NCBI GenBank assembly: GCA_039679375.1
Contig: JBDKVA010000215.1
Span: 1 to 16,824 of the forward strand
Reading direction: 5' to 3'
Length of the DNA stretch: 16,824 nucleotides
Source of the DNA: JBDKVA01 sp039679375
GTDB lineage: Bacteria > Bacillota > Clostridia > Acetivibrionales > DTU013
Below, piece after piece: positions 1 through 7,387 of this stretch. The stretch's first letter is position 1. Every line of letters begins with the position of its first letter. Below the pieces are notes generated by a model. That model was given only the letters and a program-made list of their open reading frames with translations. It did no database searches and had not been told where the DNA came from. Both the position numbers and the translations under genes were made by a program.

Positions 1-224
1 ACAAAAACTGCTCGGAATCCAGTAATATCAAGCAATTCGGGTGAATTCACCTAATCTCTTTATTTGCTTTTTCAAGCATTTTACCTGTATGCTTAATTCC
101 AGGTAGTAATGGTTTTCGGACAGTCTGACCACAGTAAAATAGCGGGTTTCTGGATATTGAAGCCTGCTTGATTTATGCATTGAAACGCATGTTTTGTACT
201 AATTTTGTACTAATCAGATATTAA

Positions 225-239
225 TTCATAATTTATGAA
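225..239. repeat. Perfect palindrome downstream of HAD gene
   Basis: TTCATAA and TTATGAA flank a single T, a perfect 7-bp inverted repeat about 40 bases past the end of the HAD gene. It has no long T-run, so it is only a weak terminator candidate. The rest of 1-277 holds no convincing gene. It also contains the 12-bp palindrome GGTGAATTCACC (40-51) and an 11-bp tandem duplication TTTTGTACTAA (192-202 and 203-213). Confidence 0.4.
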
Positions 240-277
240 AATAATGAACCAACTTCATATTATGCTCTTAGAAACAG

Positions 278-760
278 TTAAAGTAAGAAAGATAACTGTG
301 AAAAGTCTTCTATAACATAATCAGCATTAGGAAAGTTACCATCTTTATCAGATATTAAAATTGTACCTATTCCAACTGCTTTTGCTGATTCAATATCTTT
401 AACATAATCATTCCCTATCATCATTATTTCACCGGCATTTGCACTAATTCTGTGCAAAGCATTTTTATAAAAAGAGAGCTCCGGTTTTTTTGCTCCCAAT
501 TCTTTTGATGTGATAAATAAGTAGAAATAATTATCTAAATGTACCTTTACAAAAGCCTGTTTCATCAATTCTGCATCTGATTCTGCTGCATTTGACACTA
601 CTACGCATTTATATTTCATAGAAAGCTTAGGTAACAATTCTTCAACACCCTTCATGGGTGTAATTTGAGGCCATGTAACCATGGCTCCAGAATATTGCGG
701 GTAATCAACCATCAAAGTATCACCCCAATCAAAAAACAAATACTTAATATTATTATCCAT
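278..760 (-). CDS. HAD-superfamily hydrolase (phosphatase-like)
   Basis: A 160-residue protein, short for a HAD phosphatase and with little room for a cap domain. Motif I is DWGDT (D11 nucleophile, D14 acid/base). Motif II is VVVSN (S56). The motif III lysine is in AKKPE (K91/K92). Motif IV is GNDYVKDIESA (D118, D122), for magnesium binding. The start ATG follows a GGAG-type ribosome binding site (TTGGAGAAA) by about eight bases. The family hydrolyses phosphate monoesters in the cytoplasm; the substrate cannot be read from the sequence. It is transcribed alone and diverges from the ABC transporter operon. A 12-bp-armed palindrome 48-74 bases upstream of the start may regulate it. Assignment to the superfamily is firm. 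Confidence 0.85.
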   Translation of the reverse strand: MDNNIKYLFFDWGDTLMVDYPQYSGAMVTWPQITPMKGVEELLPKLSMKYKCVVVSNAAESDAELMKQAFVKVHLDNYFYLFITSKELGAKKPELSFYKNALHRISANAGEIMMIGNDYVKDIESAKAVGIGTILISDKDGNFPNADYVIEDFSQLSFLL

Positions 761-807
761 TGAATTTTCTCCAATCGCATATAATATAGATAATCTTATA
801 TTTACAG

Positions 808-834
808 TTTATTACAATTGTGAATTATAATAAA
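808..834. promoter_or_regulatory. Long inverted repeat, possible operator of HAD gene
   Basis: TTTATTACAATT and AATTATAATAAA flank GTG; 11 of 12 positions pair. The site lies 48-74 bases upstream of the HAD start, in the promoter zone. It resembles AT-rich operators of the Fur/PerR kind, but its spacing is not the usual 7-1-7, so the regulator is unknown. Confidence 0.4.
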
Positions 835-857
835 TCTAAATATATCATTTTTTTGAG

Positions 858-881
858 AAAAAAAGAAGCTCTCTGCTTCCT
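858..881 (-). terminator. Rho-independent terminator, minus strand
   Basis: On the minus strand GGAAGC, loop AGAGA and GCTTC are followed by a run of seven or eight T. The plus-strand side has no T-run. It lies directly behind the small reading frame 882-953 and appears to be the end of a gene that is otherwise missing. Confidence 0.65.
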
Positions 882-953
882 TTAAATTTCTATCAATATT
901 TCACTCCGTTTTTTAGCCGCATCCCGTTTCATATGTTCATTCACATGCAACAT
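882..953 (-). pseudogene. Remnant reading frame before orphan terminator
   Basis: Twenty-three codons from ATG to TAA encode a very basic tail (HMKRDAAKKRSEIL in its middle) that ends directly at a strong terminator. No ribosome binding site precedes the ATG, and stops close the frame about 30 bases further upstream. The best reading is the C-terminal remnant of a deleted gene; a genuine small protein is the alternative. The family is not recognised. Confidence 0.3.
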
Positions 954-1109
954 TGGAAATAGAAGCCGGAACACCACTTAACGCTATTCATGCGTTTGTC
1001 TATATGTTTCTGGAACGTCTTCATAAAGTAAAGTCAGACTTCCTTTTTTCTATTTTCTCAATCTGTAACCACTTTTTTCAGGTCTACATAATATATACAG
1101 AAAAAGGGT

Positions 1110-1270
1110 CTATAACGAGGCACTGGATGTCCCCACTTCCTAGCTTTTGCTTTCGCAAAAAGCCTTAGTGGCGGGTACTGATTCGGTTTTCAGGCAGCAA
1201 GCATATCTACCGCCTAGGATGCATAGGCGAGCAGCAAACGTAGTTTGCGACCAGCCTCGTTGAACCGATG
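1110..1270 (+). ncRNA. Structured RNA, possibly raiA-type
   Basis: The region folds strongly. AACGAGGC plus CTGG (1114-1126, two-base bulge) pairs with CCAGCCTCGTT (1251-1261) as an 11-bp closing helix. Inside are a long hairpin (1131-1150 with 1155-1175, loop TTTC), a 6-bp hairpin CGCCTA/TAGGCG (1211-1229) and a 6-bp hairpin GCAAAC/GTTTGC (1234-1248). CTGA/TCAG (1178-1193) exposes CGGTT, which can pair with AACCG (1263-1267) beyond the closing helix, a pseudoknot. No terminator hairpin separates it from the downstream gene, so it is more likely a stand-alone RNA than an attenuating riboswitch. Size, complexity and clostridial context recall the raiA RNA, which is linked to sporulation. The structure is visible directly; the family name is a recollection I could not check. 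Confidence 0.7.
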
Positions 1271-1354
1271 TGTTATAAAAATTGGGGCAGTTTATTCAGA
1301 GTTGATCAGAACAGAAAATTAATGAGTAGAAGCTTACAGATAAAGGAGGAAAAA

Positions 1355-2224
1355 ATGAAAAGAATGCAAAGAATAGGTAGAATTATAGGTATTATCATAG
1401 CGCTATTGATAATTATAATGGGGACTGTAGGATGTGAAAATAATTCAAAAGACACTTCAGGCCAGCGCCTGGTAGCATCAAATTATGTACCGGATGATTC
1501 ATTAACCGGAATAAAAAGCTCCGGGAAACTTATAGTAGGTACAAACGGAGAATCATTTCCATTTGCAATGATTGATACAAAGGGAGAACTCATTGGATAT
1601 GATGTAGATATAGCGAAATATCTTGCTGAAGGTTTGGGCGTGGAGCTTGAACTTGTGGACTATGACTGGAATGGTCTTATTCCTATACTAATTGCGGATA
1701 AAGTAGATATTGTCATAGCTGACATGACGATTACTGCTCAAAGAGCCTCAAATGTAAGTTTTTCAAATTCATATTTTGAAACAGGCCAGTCTCTTCTGAT
1801 TAGCAGGAAAACTCCAGGAATAAATACATGGCAGGACTTGGATAAAAGTGGAATGATTATAGCAGTTCAAATGAGCAGTTCAGGTGAATACGCAGCCCAA
1901 AGGTTATTTAAAAATGTAACAATTAAATCTTATTTGTCGGTAAATGAAGGAGGACTCGCCTTAAATTCCGGAAAGGTAGATGCAGTTTTGATGGACCAAC
2001 CCTGGGTAGCAGTTTGGGCGAAGAAAAATCCCGAAACTTCTTATGCAGTACTTGATATCGTTACGAAGGAAAAGCTTGGGATAGCTGTAAAGCAAGGAAA
2101 ACCTGAATTGCTGCAATATATTAATACATCAATAGAAGCTTTAAGGGATACGTCAGAGTATGAGGATATATTTAATAAATGGTTTGTAGATATGAAATGG
2201 CTGAATGAAGTTGAAATAAAATAG
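1355..2224 (+). CDS. Amino acid ABC transporter substrate-binding lipoprotein
   Basis: A 289-residue family 3 solute-binding protein. ATG 1355 is chosen because AAAGGAGGA (1342-1350) lies just upstream; the longer open frame begins inside the structured RNA. The N-terminus has basic residues, a hydrophobic segment (9-22) and a lipobox-like TVGC with C27 as the lipidated cysteine. After a linker, LIVGTNGESFPFAM starts the two-lobe periplasmic-binding fold. GYDVDIAKYLAEGLGV, NGLIPILIADKVDIVIADMTIT and the hinge strands are typical of the polar amino acid (glutamine, histidine, cystine) group. It should sit on the outer face of the membrane and deliver ligand to the permease encoded 36 bases downstream. 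The ligand is not predictable with confidence. It is the first gene of a four-gene operon. Confidence 0.9.
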   Translation: MKRMQRIGRIIGIIIALLIIIMGTVGCENNSKDTSGQRLVASNYVPDDSLTGIKSSGKLIVGTNGESFPFAMIDTKGELIGYDVDIAKYLAEGLGVELELVDYDWNGLIPILIADKVDIVIADMTITAQRASNVSFSNSYFETGQSLLISRKTPGINTWQDLDKSGMIIAVQMSSSGEYAAQRLFKNVTIKSYLSVNEGGLALNSGKVDAVLMDQPWVAVWAKKNPETSYAVLDIVTKEKLGIAVKQGKPELLQYINTSIEALRDTSEYEDIFNKWFVDMKWLNEVEIK

Positions 2225-2260
2225 CGGGAGAGGCAAATTCAGAGCAGGTGATGGAACAAA

Positions 2261-2914
2261 ATGTCCCTCGATTTAAATGAAGTTGCAAGATTTTTCCCTC
2301 TTTTACTTATAGGGCTAAAGACAACTATAATTATATCCGCAATTTCTATAGCGGGCTCGGTTGTAATTGGCATATTGGCCGGCCTTATGAGAGTTTCCGG
2401 TAATAAATTTTTACGGTTCACCTCAATAGTTTATATAGAATGGATCAGAGGAACACCTCTTATGCAGCAGCTCCTATTCATTTATTTTGGCCTGGGAATG
2501 ATAATAGACATATCTGCCATGTTTGCGGGGGTTCTGGGCTTATCCATATTTTCAGGAGCCTATATTGCGGAGATAGTACGAGCAGGTATTGAATCAATTC
2601 CAAAGGGCCAGACAGAAGCCGCCTTATCACTGGGAATGAACTATATGCAAACCATGAGATACATTATATTACCTCAGGCAATTAGGGTTGTATTGCCGCC
2701 GATCTGTTCACAATTCATCTACCTCATTAAGGACTCATCTTTAGTATCGGTATTATCTATAACCGAGTTGACCTATATGTCACGAAAAATTGTTGGGGTA
2801 AATATGGCTCCATTTGAAATATATCTGACAGTTGGTCTTATGTATCTATTTATTACGGCAACTCTTTCCCAGCTTATCGGAAAACTGGAAAGGAGACTGA
2901 AAACGAATGCTTAA
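2261..2914 (+). CDS. Polar amino acid ABC transporter permease
   Basis: A 217-residue HisM/GlnP-type permease, the usual length for the family, with about five hydrophobic segments. IEWIRGTPLMQQLLFIYFGL is the characteristic family signature. The EAA loop, which contacts the ATPase, is EAALSLGMNYMQTMRYIILP followed by QAIRVVLPP. The start ATG follows AGGTG closely; an earlier ATG at 2251 is out of frame. The last bases overlap the ATPase start by eight, which implies translational coupling. It probably works as a homodimer, since only one permease gene is present. Confidence 0.92.
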   Translation: MSLDLNEVARFFPLLLIGLKTTIIISAISIAGSVVIGILAGLMRVSGNKFLRFTSIVYIEWIRGTPLMQQLLFIYFGLGMIIDISAMFAGVLGLSIFSGAYIAEIVRAGIESIPKGQTEAALSLGMNYMQTMRYIILPQAIRVVLPPICSQFIYLIKDSSLVSVLSITELTYMSRKIVGVNMAPFEIYLTVGLMYLFITATLSQLIGKLERRLKTNA

Positions 2915-3641
2915 AGTCCAAGGTCTATATAAATCTTACGGAAAATTAAGTGTTTTGAAAGGAATCAATCTGGAGGTTGAAGCCGGGGAGGTCATTGTAA
3001 TTCTAGGCCCCAGTGGTTCTGGAAAAAGTACGCTTTTAAAATGTATTAATGGGTTGGAGCCAATAGATAATGGAACGATTGAGGTTGATGGTATAAGGGT
3101 TGATGGAAAAAATCGAAAACAAAATTTATTTCAAATAAGGCAAAGAGTAGGCATGGTATTTCAACATTTTAACTTGTTTCCACATCTATCGGTATTGGAT
3201 AACATAGCAATATGCCTTAAAGTAGTAAAAAAAGAAAATGCAAAGGAGGCAGAGTTCTTTGCGCGAAAGCTGCTTAAAAGAGTTGGTCTTGAGGAAAAGT
3301 CCGAAAGTTTTCCGGAGAAGCTGTCGGGTGGACAAAAGCAGAGAGTGGCAATAGCAAGGGCAATGGCGATGAAACCGAAAATTCTTATGCTTGATGAACC
3401 AACCTCTGCTCTTGATCCTGAGATGATCTCGGAAGTCCTGGAAGTAATGAGGGATTTAGCTAAGGAAGGCATCACAATGGTTTGTATTACACATGAAATG
3501 GGGTTTGCAAAGGAGATTGCAGATAAAATGATATTTATAGATAATGGTGTAATTATTGAAGAAAATTCCACTGAAGAGTTCTTTCAGAATCCTAAAGAAG
3601 AAAGAACCAGATTATTTTTAAGCAAGGTTTTGAATAAATAG
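2907..3641 (+). CDS. Amino acid ABC transporter ATPase, GlnQ-type
   Basis: A 244-residue ABC ATPase with every expected motif. Walker A is GPSGSGKST (34-42), the Q-loop is FQHFNLFPHLS (Q86) and the signature is LSGGQKQR (139 onward). Walker B is ILMLDEP with catalytic E164, the D-loop is SALD and the switch histidine is in ITHEMG (H196). FQHFNLFPHLSVLDN is typical of the GlnQ/HisP subfamily. It drives uptake through the permease encoded just upstream, whose end it overlaps. The neighbouring ATP-grasp gene starts 21 bases after its stop, behind its own strong ribosome binding site, so the four genes look like one operon. Confidence 0.93.
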   Translation: MLKVQGLYKSYGKLSVLKGINLEVEAGEVIVILGPSGSGKSTLLKCINGLEPIDNGTIEVDGIRVDGKNRKQNLFQIRQRVGMVFQHFNLFPHLSVLDNIAICLKVVKKENAKEAEFFARKLLKRVGLEEKSESFPEKLSGGQKQRVAIARAMAMKPKILMLDEPTSALDPEMISEVLEVMRDLAKEGITMVCITHEMGFAKEIADKMIFIDNGVIIEENSTEEFFQNPKEERTRLFLSKVLNK

Positions 3642-3662
3642 CATTTTGTCGGAGGTGTCACT

Positions 3663-5120
3663 TTGGAAGTTCAAATAATGAAATTAACAACTAAGGCTGG
3701 TTCAAATATTTGCCATATTCCAAATGACATATTTGATACTTTAGAATTATCTACAAAAACCCTATATAAAATTAAACTTGGACAGAGATATGAATACTCA
3801 TATATAATACCAAACGAAGGGCTCGATAAGTGCATGTATTTTTCAAATCCGATATTCAAGAAATTACTGCTTTTTGAGGGTATTATATTAAATATCTGGG
3901 GAAATAAAGAGGAGATCTATCTCGGACCCGTGGTAGGGATCTTTATAAAACGCAGGGAGATAGAAGCAATTAGAATGGGAAAACCCTCCTTTTCCATACA
4001 GAAACATGGTGAGGCAGGCAGTCAAATGAATTGTCTGTCATACTATTATTCTATTGAAGGTATAAACTGGGATGAAGAGAAGATAAAGGGATATACTTTT
4101 GATCGGACCATAAACAACTGGAGATACGATTGGTTCCCGATGCCGGATGTCTTATATGATTTGGGAGTGAGCTTCAATGACGATCCCAAGCCCTTTGTAG
4201 AGTATATGAAGATTATCCATATGTTATCAAGGCCGTGGGGTATCAAGAATCATAAGCCCGATGTAGGGTATATGCTACAGAGGTTTAGAGCAATAAACGT
4301 TCATTTTATAAATAACCGAAGATATTTGGGAAAATGGGAAGTTCATAATCATTTGTCGAAATATTCGGATTCAGGAATTTGTTACCCGAAAACAATTCTT
4401 TACAAGGACTTTAATGACATTTTATCCATGCTGAATGAATTTGGATTCATTTTTGTTAAAGCCTTGGGAGGAGCTCAAGGAAAACAAGTATTATCCATAG
4501 AACAAATTGATAGAGAATATAAACTAACCTTCAATAAACATGGTTTAAAAGAAATCATCTTCAATGGAATTGAAGATGTAAAAATGTTAGTTGAAAAATT
4601 CGTTCATGGAAGAGAGTTTGTGGTACAGCAAGGAATCAGGCTAATAAAATATAATGGGCGTAATATGGATCTTCGCATGTTAATGATGAAGGATGGACGG
4701 GGAGAATGGCAGGCGTTGCAGCACCACTGCAGAATTGCCCAAAAAACATATACAATTACAAATTACAGTATGGGAGGTGACTGGGTGGACTATGAAGAGG
4801 TATACCCCTGCCTTAACAGCCAATTTTCCGATAGAAGCGTTCCGGATAAAGAGAAACTTGTTAGTGCAACCAGGAAAGTTGTTTCTTATTTTGAGAAGGA
4901 ATTCGGATCTTTTGGAGAAATCGGTATGGATATGGCTTTAGATACATATGGAAACATATGGTTTATAGAAGCCAATACAAAACCGGAAAAAATATCAAAG
5001 CCAAGCCCGTATGATCCAAAAGAAATACCTGTTGAGGCTATAAGTGTTTTTGAGTATGCTATGTTCCTGACAAGTAACGTTAGAAATCAACCTATATCCC
5101 AAACATCTACCACCAGTTGA
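3663..5120 (+). CDS. YheC/YheD-type ATP-grasp protein
   Basis: A 485-residue protein. TTG 3663 is preferred because GGAGGTG (3651-3657) sits five bases upstream; ATG 3678 would be too far. Residues 1-130 form a beta-rich N-terminal domain (PNDIFDTL, KLGQ, FEGI, YLGPVVGIFI), as in YheC/YheD spore coat-associated proteins. The ATP-grasp domain runs from about 190 to 470. It has VGYMLQRF, K266 in FVKALGG, a glycine-rich loop GGAQGK (269-274), the DLR motif (336-338), and metal ligands D423 in GMDMAL and E436/N438 in FIEAN. ATP-grasp enzymes usually join a carboxylate to an amine via an acyl phosphate. Its place behind an amino acid transporter suggests it may use an imported amino acid, which is inference. 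The family assignment is good; the reaction is unknown. Confidence 0.82.
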   Translation: MEVQIMKLTTKAGSNICHIPNDIFDTLELSTKTLYKIKLGQRYEYSYIIPNEGLDKCMYFSNPIFKKLLLFEGIILNIWGNKEEIYLGPVVGIFIKRREIEAIRMGKPSFSIQKHGEAGSQMNCLSYYYSIEGINWDEEKIKGYTFDRTINNWRYDWFPMPDVLYDLGVSFNDDPKPFVEYMKIIHMLSRPWGIKNHKPDVGYMLQRFRAINVHFINNRRYLGKWEVHNHLSKYSDSGICYPKTILYKDFNDILSMLNEFGFIFVKALGGAQGKQVLSIEQIDREYKLTFNKHGLKEIIFNGIEDVKMLVEKFVHGREFVVQQGIRLIKYNGRNMDLRMLMMKDGRGEWQALQHHCRIAQKTYTITNYSMGGDWVDYEEVYPCLNSQFSDRSVPDKEKLVSATRKVVSYFEKEFGSFGEIGMDMALDTYGNIWFIEANTKPEKISKPSPYDPKEIPVEAISVFEYAMFLTSNVRNQPISQTSTTS

Positions 5121-5308
5121 AATTTGCCTCTAGTTATATTGCTTTGCCACACCCTTATAATGAAGCGAAAGATGTCCCTCACTTCTGGTCCCCGCTTATG
5201 ATTCCATTTTATGTATAAATACCGGTTATTGACTGTCTTTAAATTATCGATTTTCCAGGTTTTAAAAAAAATCCTATAACGGCACTCCGACCAACTTATA
5301 AAGATAAT

Positions 5309-5348
5309 AAAAGGATTCGAGCCCTCACGGTTTGAATCCTTTTATTAT
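5309..5348. terminator. Strong hairpin terminator, T-run on both strands
   Basis: AAAAGGATTC (5309-5318) and GAATCCTTTT (5334-5343) form a 10-bp stem, with a further AGCC/GGTT pairing inside, followed by TATTATTTT. It lies 190 bases after the ATP-grasp gene, whose operon it should end. ACTCCGACCA (5284-5293) precedes it, as before the terminator at 8855. No gene is visible in 5121-5308. Confidence 0.75.
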
Positions 5349-5359
5349 TTTACTTATTA

Positions 5360-5368
5360 TGGTATACT
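5360..5368 (+). promoter_or_regulatory. Extended -10 promoter of QueG-like gene
   Basis: TGGTATACT is an extended -10 box (TGn plus TATACT), about 64 bases before the chosen start. No good -35 box is present at 17 bases; the position is occupied by T/A-rich terminator sequence. Plausible because extended -10 promoters can do without a -35. Confidence 0.45.
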
Positions 5369-5431
5369 CAGTTCAGATTATTTATGTTTTCGGAAAGTGA
5401 TTACGTGGATATGGAAATAAAAGGAGACAAC

Positions 5432-6043
5432 ATGGAGCTGAACGAAATATGGGAGCAGCGCATAAAAGACAGCGGCGCAGATTTTGTATATTTTGTCGAT
5501 ATTTCTATGTTACCGGCGGATATTATCGAAGGATACTCTTGTGCTGTTCTCTTTGGCAAAACACTATCAAGGGAGTATATTAGCACGCTCAGAGCCGGTC
5601 AGGCACCAAAACGGAAAGAGGTTTTTAACACCGAACACAAGATGGATGCTCTTGCCGTAAAATTAGCTGACCAGTTGGAAACAGAAGGGTACAAAAGTAT
5701 TGCCAAGTTGAAATTTGGGTGTCTACCACATAAAACTGTCGCGCTCAGAGCCGGATTGGGATTTATCGGCAAAAACAACCTGCTGGTTACTACCCAGTAT
5801 GGCTGTGCGCTGATGTTGGGTAAGGTCTTGACCACAGCTCCTTTTATAACCATGAGTGAAATGCCGAAAGAACCGCATTGCCGCGATTGCAATATCTGCG
5901 TGAATGTGTGCCCGACCAAAGCCCTGCTCGGTAAAACATGGAGCGTCACGACTACCCGAGATGAGATTATGGTTAGAAAGCTCTGCACTTTATGCCTAAA
6001 GTGCATGGTTTGGTGCCCGTATACGGCGGAATATATTAAATGA
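5432..6043 (+). CDS. Short QueG-like double [4Fe-4S] protein
   Basis: A 203-residue protein. ATG 5432 is chosen for AAGGAG (5421-5426) five bases upstream; the open frame extends 16 codons further. LPHKTVALRAGLGFIGKNNLL matches the conserved core of epoxyqueuosine reductase QueG. Two ferredoxin clusters follow: C150, C153, C156, C160 (CRDCNICVNVCP) and C185, C188, C191, C195 (CTLCLKCMVWCP). QueG, the cobalamin enzyme that finishes queuosine in tRNA, is usually well over 300 residues, so this form lacks much of the cobalamin-binding and C-terminal parts. An electron-transfer or reductase role is likely; queuosine synthesis itself is doubtful. It is a single-gene unit between two terminators. 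Confidence 0.75.
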   Translation: MELNEIWEQRIKDSGADFVYFVDISMLPADIIEGYSCAVLFGKTLSREYISTLRAGQAPKRKEVFNTEHKMDALAVKLADQLETEGYKSIAKLKFGCLPHKTVALRAGLGFIGKNNLLVTTQYGCALMLGKVLTTAPFITMSEMPKEPHCRDCNICVNVCPTKALLGKTWSVTTTRDEIMVRKLCTLCLKCMVWCPYTAEYIK

Positions 6044-6083
6044 GCATAATCAAAACTTGCATCTAAATTGAACAAATGACACA

Positions 6084-6125
6084 AAAAGTCGAACTTCGGG
6101 TTCATCTTGAAGTTCGATTTTTTTA
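6084..6125 (+). terminator. Rho-independent terminator after QueG-like gene
   Basis: TCGAACTTC (6089-6097) and GAAGTTCGA (6109-6117) form a perfect 9-bp stem followed by seven T (6118-6124). A-run sequence upstream of the stem could make it work on the minus strand too. Confidence 0.85.
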
Positions 6126-6211
6126 CGTCTGCAACAGATGCTCTACCCAGAAAATAGATAAAAAGTTATTTATGTTTATATTATATGGTCTTTTTGTTGC
6201 TTGTTAAATGA

Positions 6212-6236
6212 AAAATGACCCCATTGGGGGCATTTT
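6212..6236. repeat. Stem-loop in Fic upstream region
   Basis: AAAATG-A-CCCC and GGGG-G-CATTTT close on the three-base loop ATT, ten pairs with one mismatch. It stands 168 bases before the Fic start and upstream of the predicted promoter. No long T-run follows, so it is not a clear terminator. The rest of 6126-6403 is AT-rich with no gene. Confidence 0.5.
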
Positions 6237-6320
6237 GAAAGATTTTTCAAAATTTTCTCAAAAAATTTTTAAGATACAGAACAAACGGAATAAATGAATT
6301 ATAATATATCGCACTGACGC

Positions 6321-6349
6321 TTGTGTTTATTCCTGTAAAATGCTATGTT
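6321..6349 (+). promoter_or_regulatory. Candidate promoter of Fic gene
   Basis: TTGTGT (6321-6326), a 17-base spacer and TATGTT (6344-6349) with TG at the extended -10 position. The predicted start point lies about 48 bases before the Fic ATG. Confidence 0.45.
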
Positions 6350-6403
6350 ATAAAGTGATAAATTGTTTCGTTGTTTTTAGTTACTCACAGATGGAGTGAA
6401 ACG

Positions 6404-7324
6404 ATGAATTATATAAGCGTAGCTGAGGCAGCCGAAAAGTGGGGTATCTCTACCCGCAGGGTTCGCATCCTCTGCCGGGAAAACAGAATAGAAGGCGTCA
6501 AACTCAAAGGCAAGTCATATAAGATACCTGAGAACGCACCAAAGCCCGCAGATGGTCGGGCATTTAATCATATGGGGATTCCAGACGAGTTCTCTGCGCT
6601 TTTTATGAATATCGAGACCAAGAAGGCCGAGCTTGTCCGCCGCCGTCCGCTGACGCAGGGAGAACTTTCCCGGTTGCGGGAAGAATTCTTAATAGAGTAT
6701 ACCTATAACTCCAATGCCATCGAAGGCAATACCCTCACTCTGCGCGAAACCGCGATTGTGCTTTCAGGGATAACGATTGATAAAAAGCCATTAAAGGAAC
6801 ATCTTGAGGCAGTTGGCCACCGAGACGCTTTTCTGTTCGTGGAGCAGTTGGTGAAAGAAAAAACCAGGTTTTCCGAAAGTGTCATCAAGCAAATCCATTC
6901 TTTAGTTCTCATGGATAGACCGGAGGATAAAGGCGTCTATCGCCGCATTCCGGTCATGATCATGGGAGCAGCGCATGAACCGGTGCAACCGTATTTGATT
7001 GCGCCAAGGTTGAAAGAGCTCATCCGCAAATATGCCGGGAACAAAAAGACCATGCACGTCATTGAGCGTGTTGCCCAGTTCCATCTTGAGTTCGAGGGCA
7101 TCCATCCGTTCATCGACGGCAACGGCAGGACAGGCCGCCTTCTCCTCAACCTTGAGTTGATGCAGAATGGCTATCTTCCCATAGATGTGAAGTTTACAGA
7201 CCGAAGGAAATATTACGATGCATTCCACAGCTATCACAAAGATAACGACGCAGGGCCGATGATAAGGCTTGTTGCCGGGTATATTGAAGAAAGGCTTAAT
7301 CTATTTCTGCTAATGACTGAATGA
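6404..7324 (+). CDS. Fic family AMP-transferase with N-terminal HTH
   Basis: A 306-residue protein. ATG 6404 follows GGAGTG by five bases; a longer TTG frame has no such site. Residues 1-45 (YISVAEAAEKWGISTRRVRILC, then KGKSYKIP) form a MerR/excisionase-like helix-turn-helix. The inhibitory helix motif SNAIEGN (103-109) lies N-terminal to the Fic core, as in class II Fic proteins. The Fic motif HPFIDGNGRTGR (234-245) is intact, with catalytic H234 and the nucleotide-binding GNGR. The family transfers AMP from ATP to a hydroxyl of a target protein. The class II inhibitor suggests an enzyme held inactive until its helix is displaced. A DNA-binding module suggests self-regulation or a chromosome-bound target; that is inference. 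Confidence 0.9.
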   Translation: MNYISVAEAAEKWGISTRRVRILCRENRIEGVKLKGKSYKIPENAPKPADGRAFNHMGIPDEFSALFMNIETKKAELVRRRPLTQGELSRLREEFLIEYTYNSNAIEGNTLTLRETAIVLSGITIDKKPLKEHLEAVGHRDAFLFVEQLVKEKTRFSESVIKQIHSLVLMDRPEDKGVYRRIPVMIMGAAHEPVQPYLIAPRLKELIRKYAGNKKTMHVIERVAQFHLEFEGIHPFIDGNGRTGRLLLNLELMQNGYLPIDVKFTDRRKYYDAFHSYHKDNDAGPMIRLVAGYIEERLNLFLLMTE

Positions 7325-7330
7325 AGATGA

Positions 7331-7387
7331 AAAGAGGCGACAGCAATACCTACACTTGAGTGGATTGACGCCACTCGAATGTGGAGG
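7331..7387 (+). other. Hairpin with ACAGCAA module motif
   Basis: Just after the Fic stop, AAAGAGGCG (7331-7339) precedes ACAGCAAT, the same layout that opens the RNA modules at 11345, 11434 and 11623. An imperfect hairpin follows: CCT, CAC and GAGTGG (7349-7363) pair with CCACTC, GTG and AGG (7371-7387) around ATTGACG. There is no T-run, and no complement of the AAAGAGGCG strand is seen downstream, so the module looks incomplete or differently folded. Confidence 0.4.

Noticed and set aside
192..213. Attachment site or integrase remnant at the TTTTGTACTAA tandem repeat
   Set aside because: Two 11-base copies alone are not enough; the minus-strand frame across them is closed by stops and no integrase is seen.
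953..1168. Open reading frame of 71 codons on the plus strand
   Set aside because: It has no ribosome binding site or recognisable domain, and its end runs through the strongly folded RNA at 1114-1267.
1268..1354. N-terminal extension of the substrate-binding protein
   Set aside because: The AAAGGAGGA site and the lipoprotein signal both place the start at 1355; the earlier ATG is in the 3' edge of the structured RNA.
1110..1354. Amino-acid riboswitch or T-box controlling the transporter
   Set aside because: No terminator or anti-terminator pair lies between the RNA and the gene, and no T-box consensus was found.
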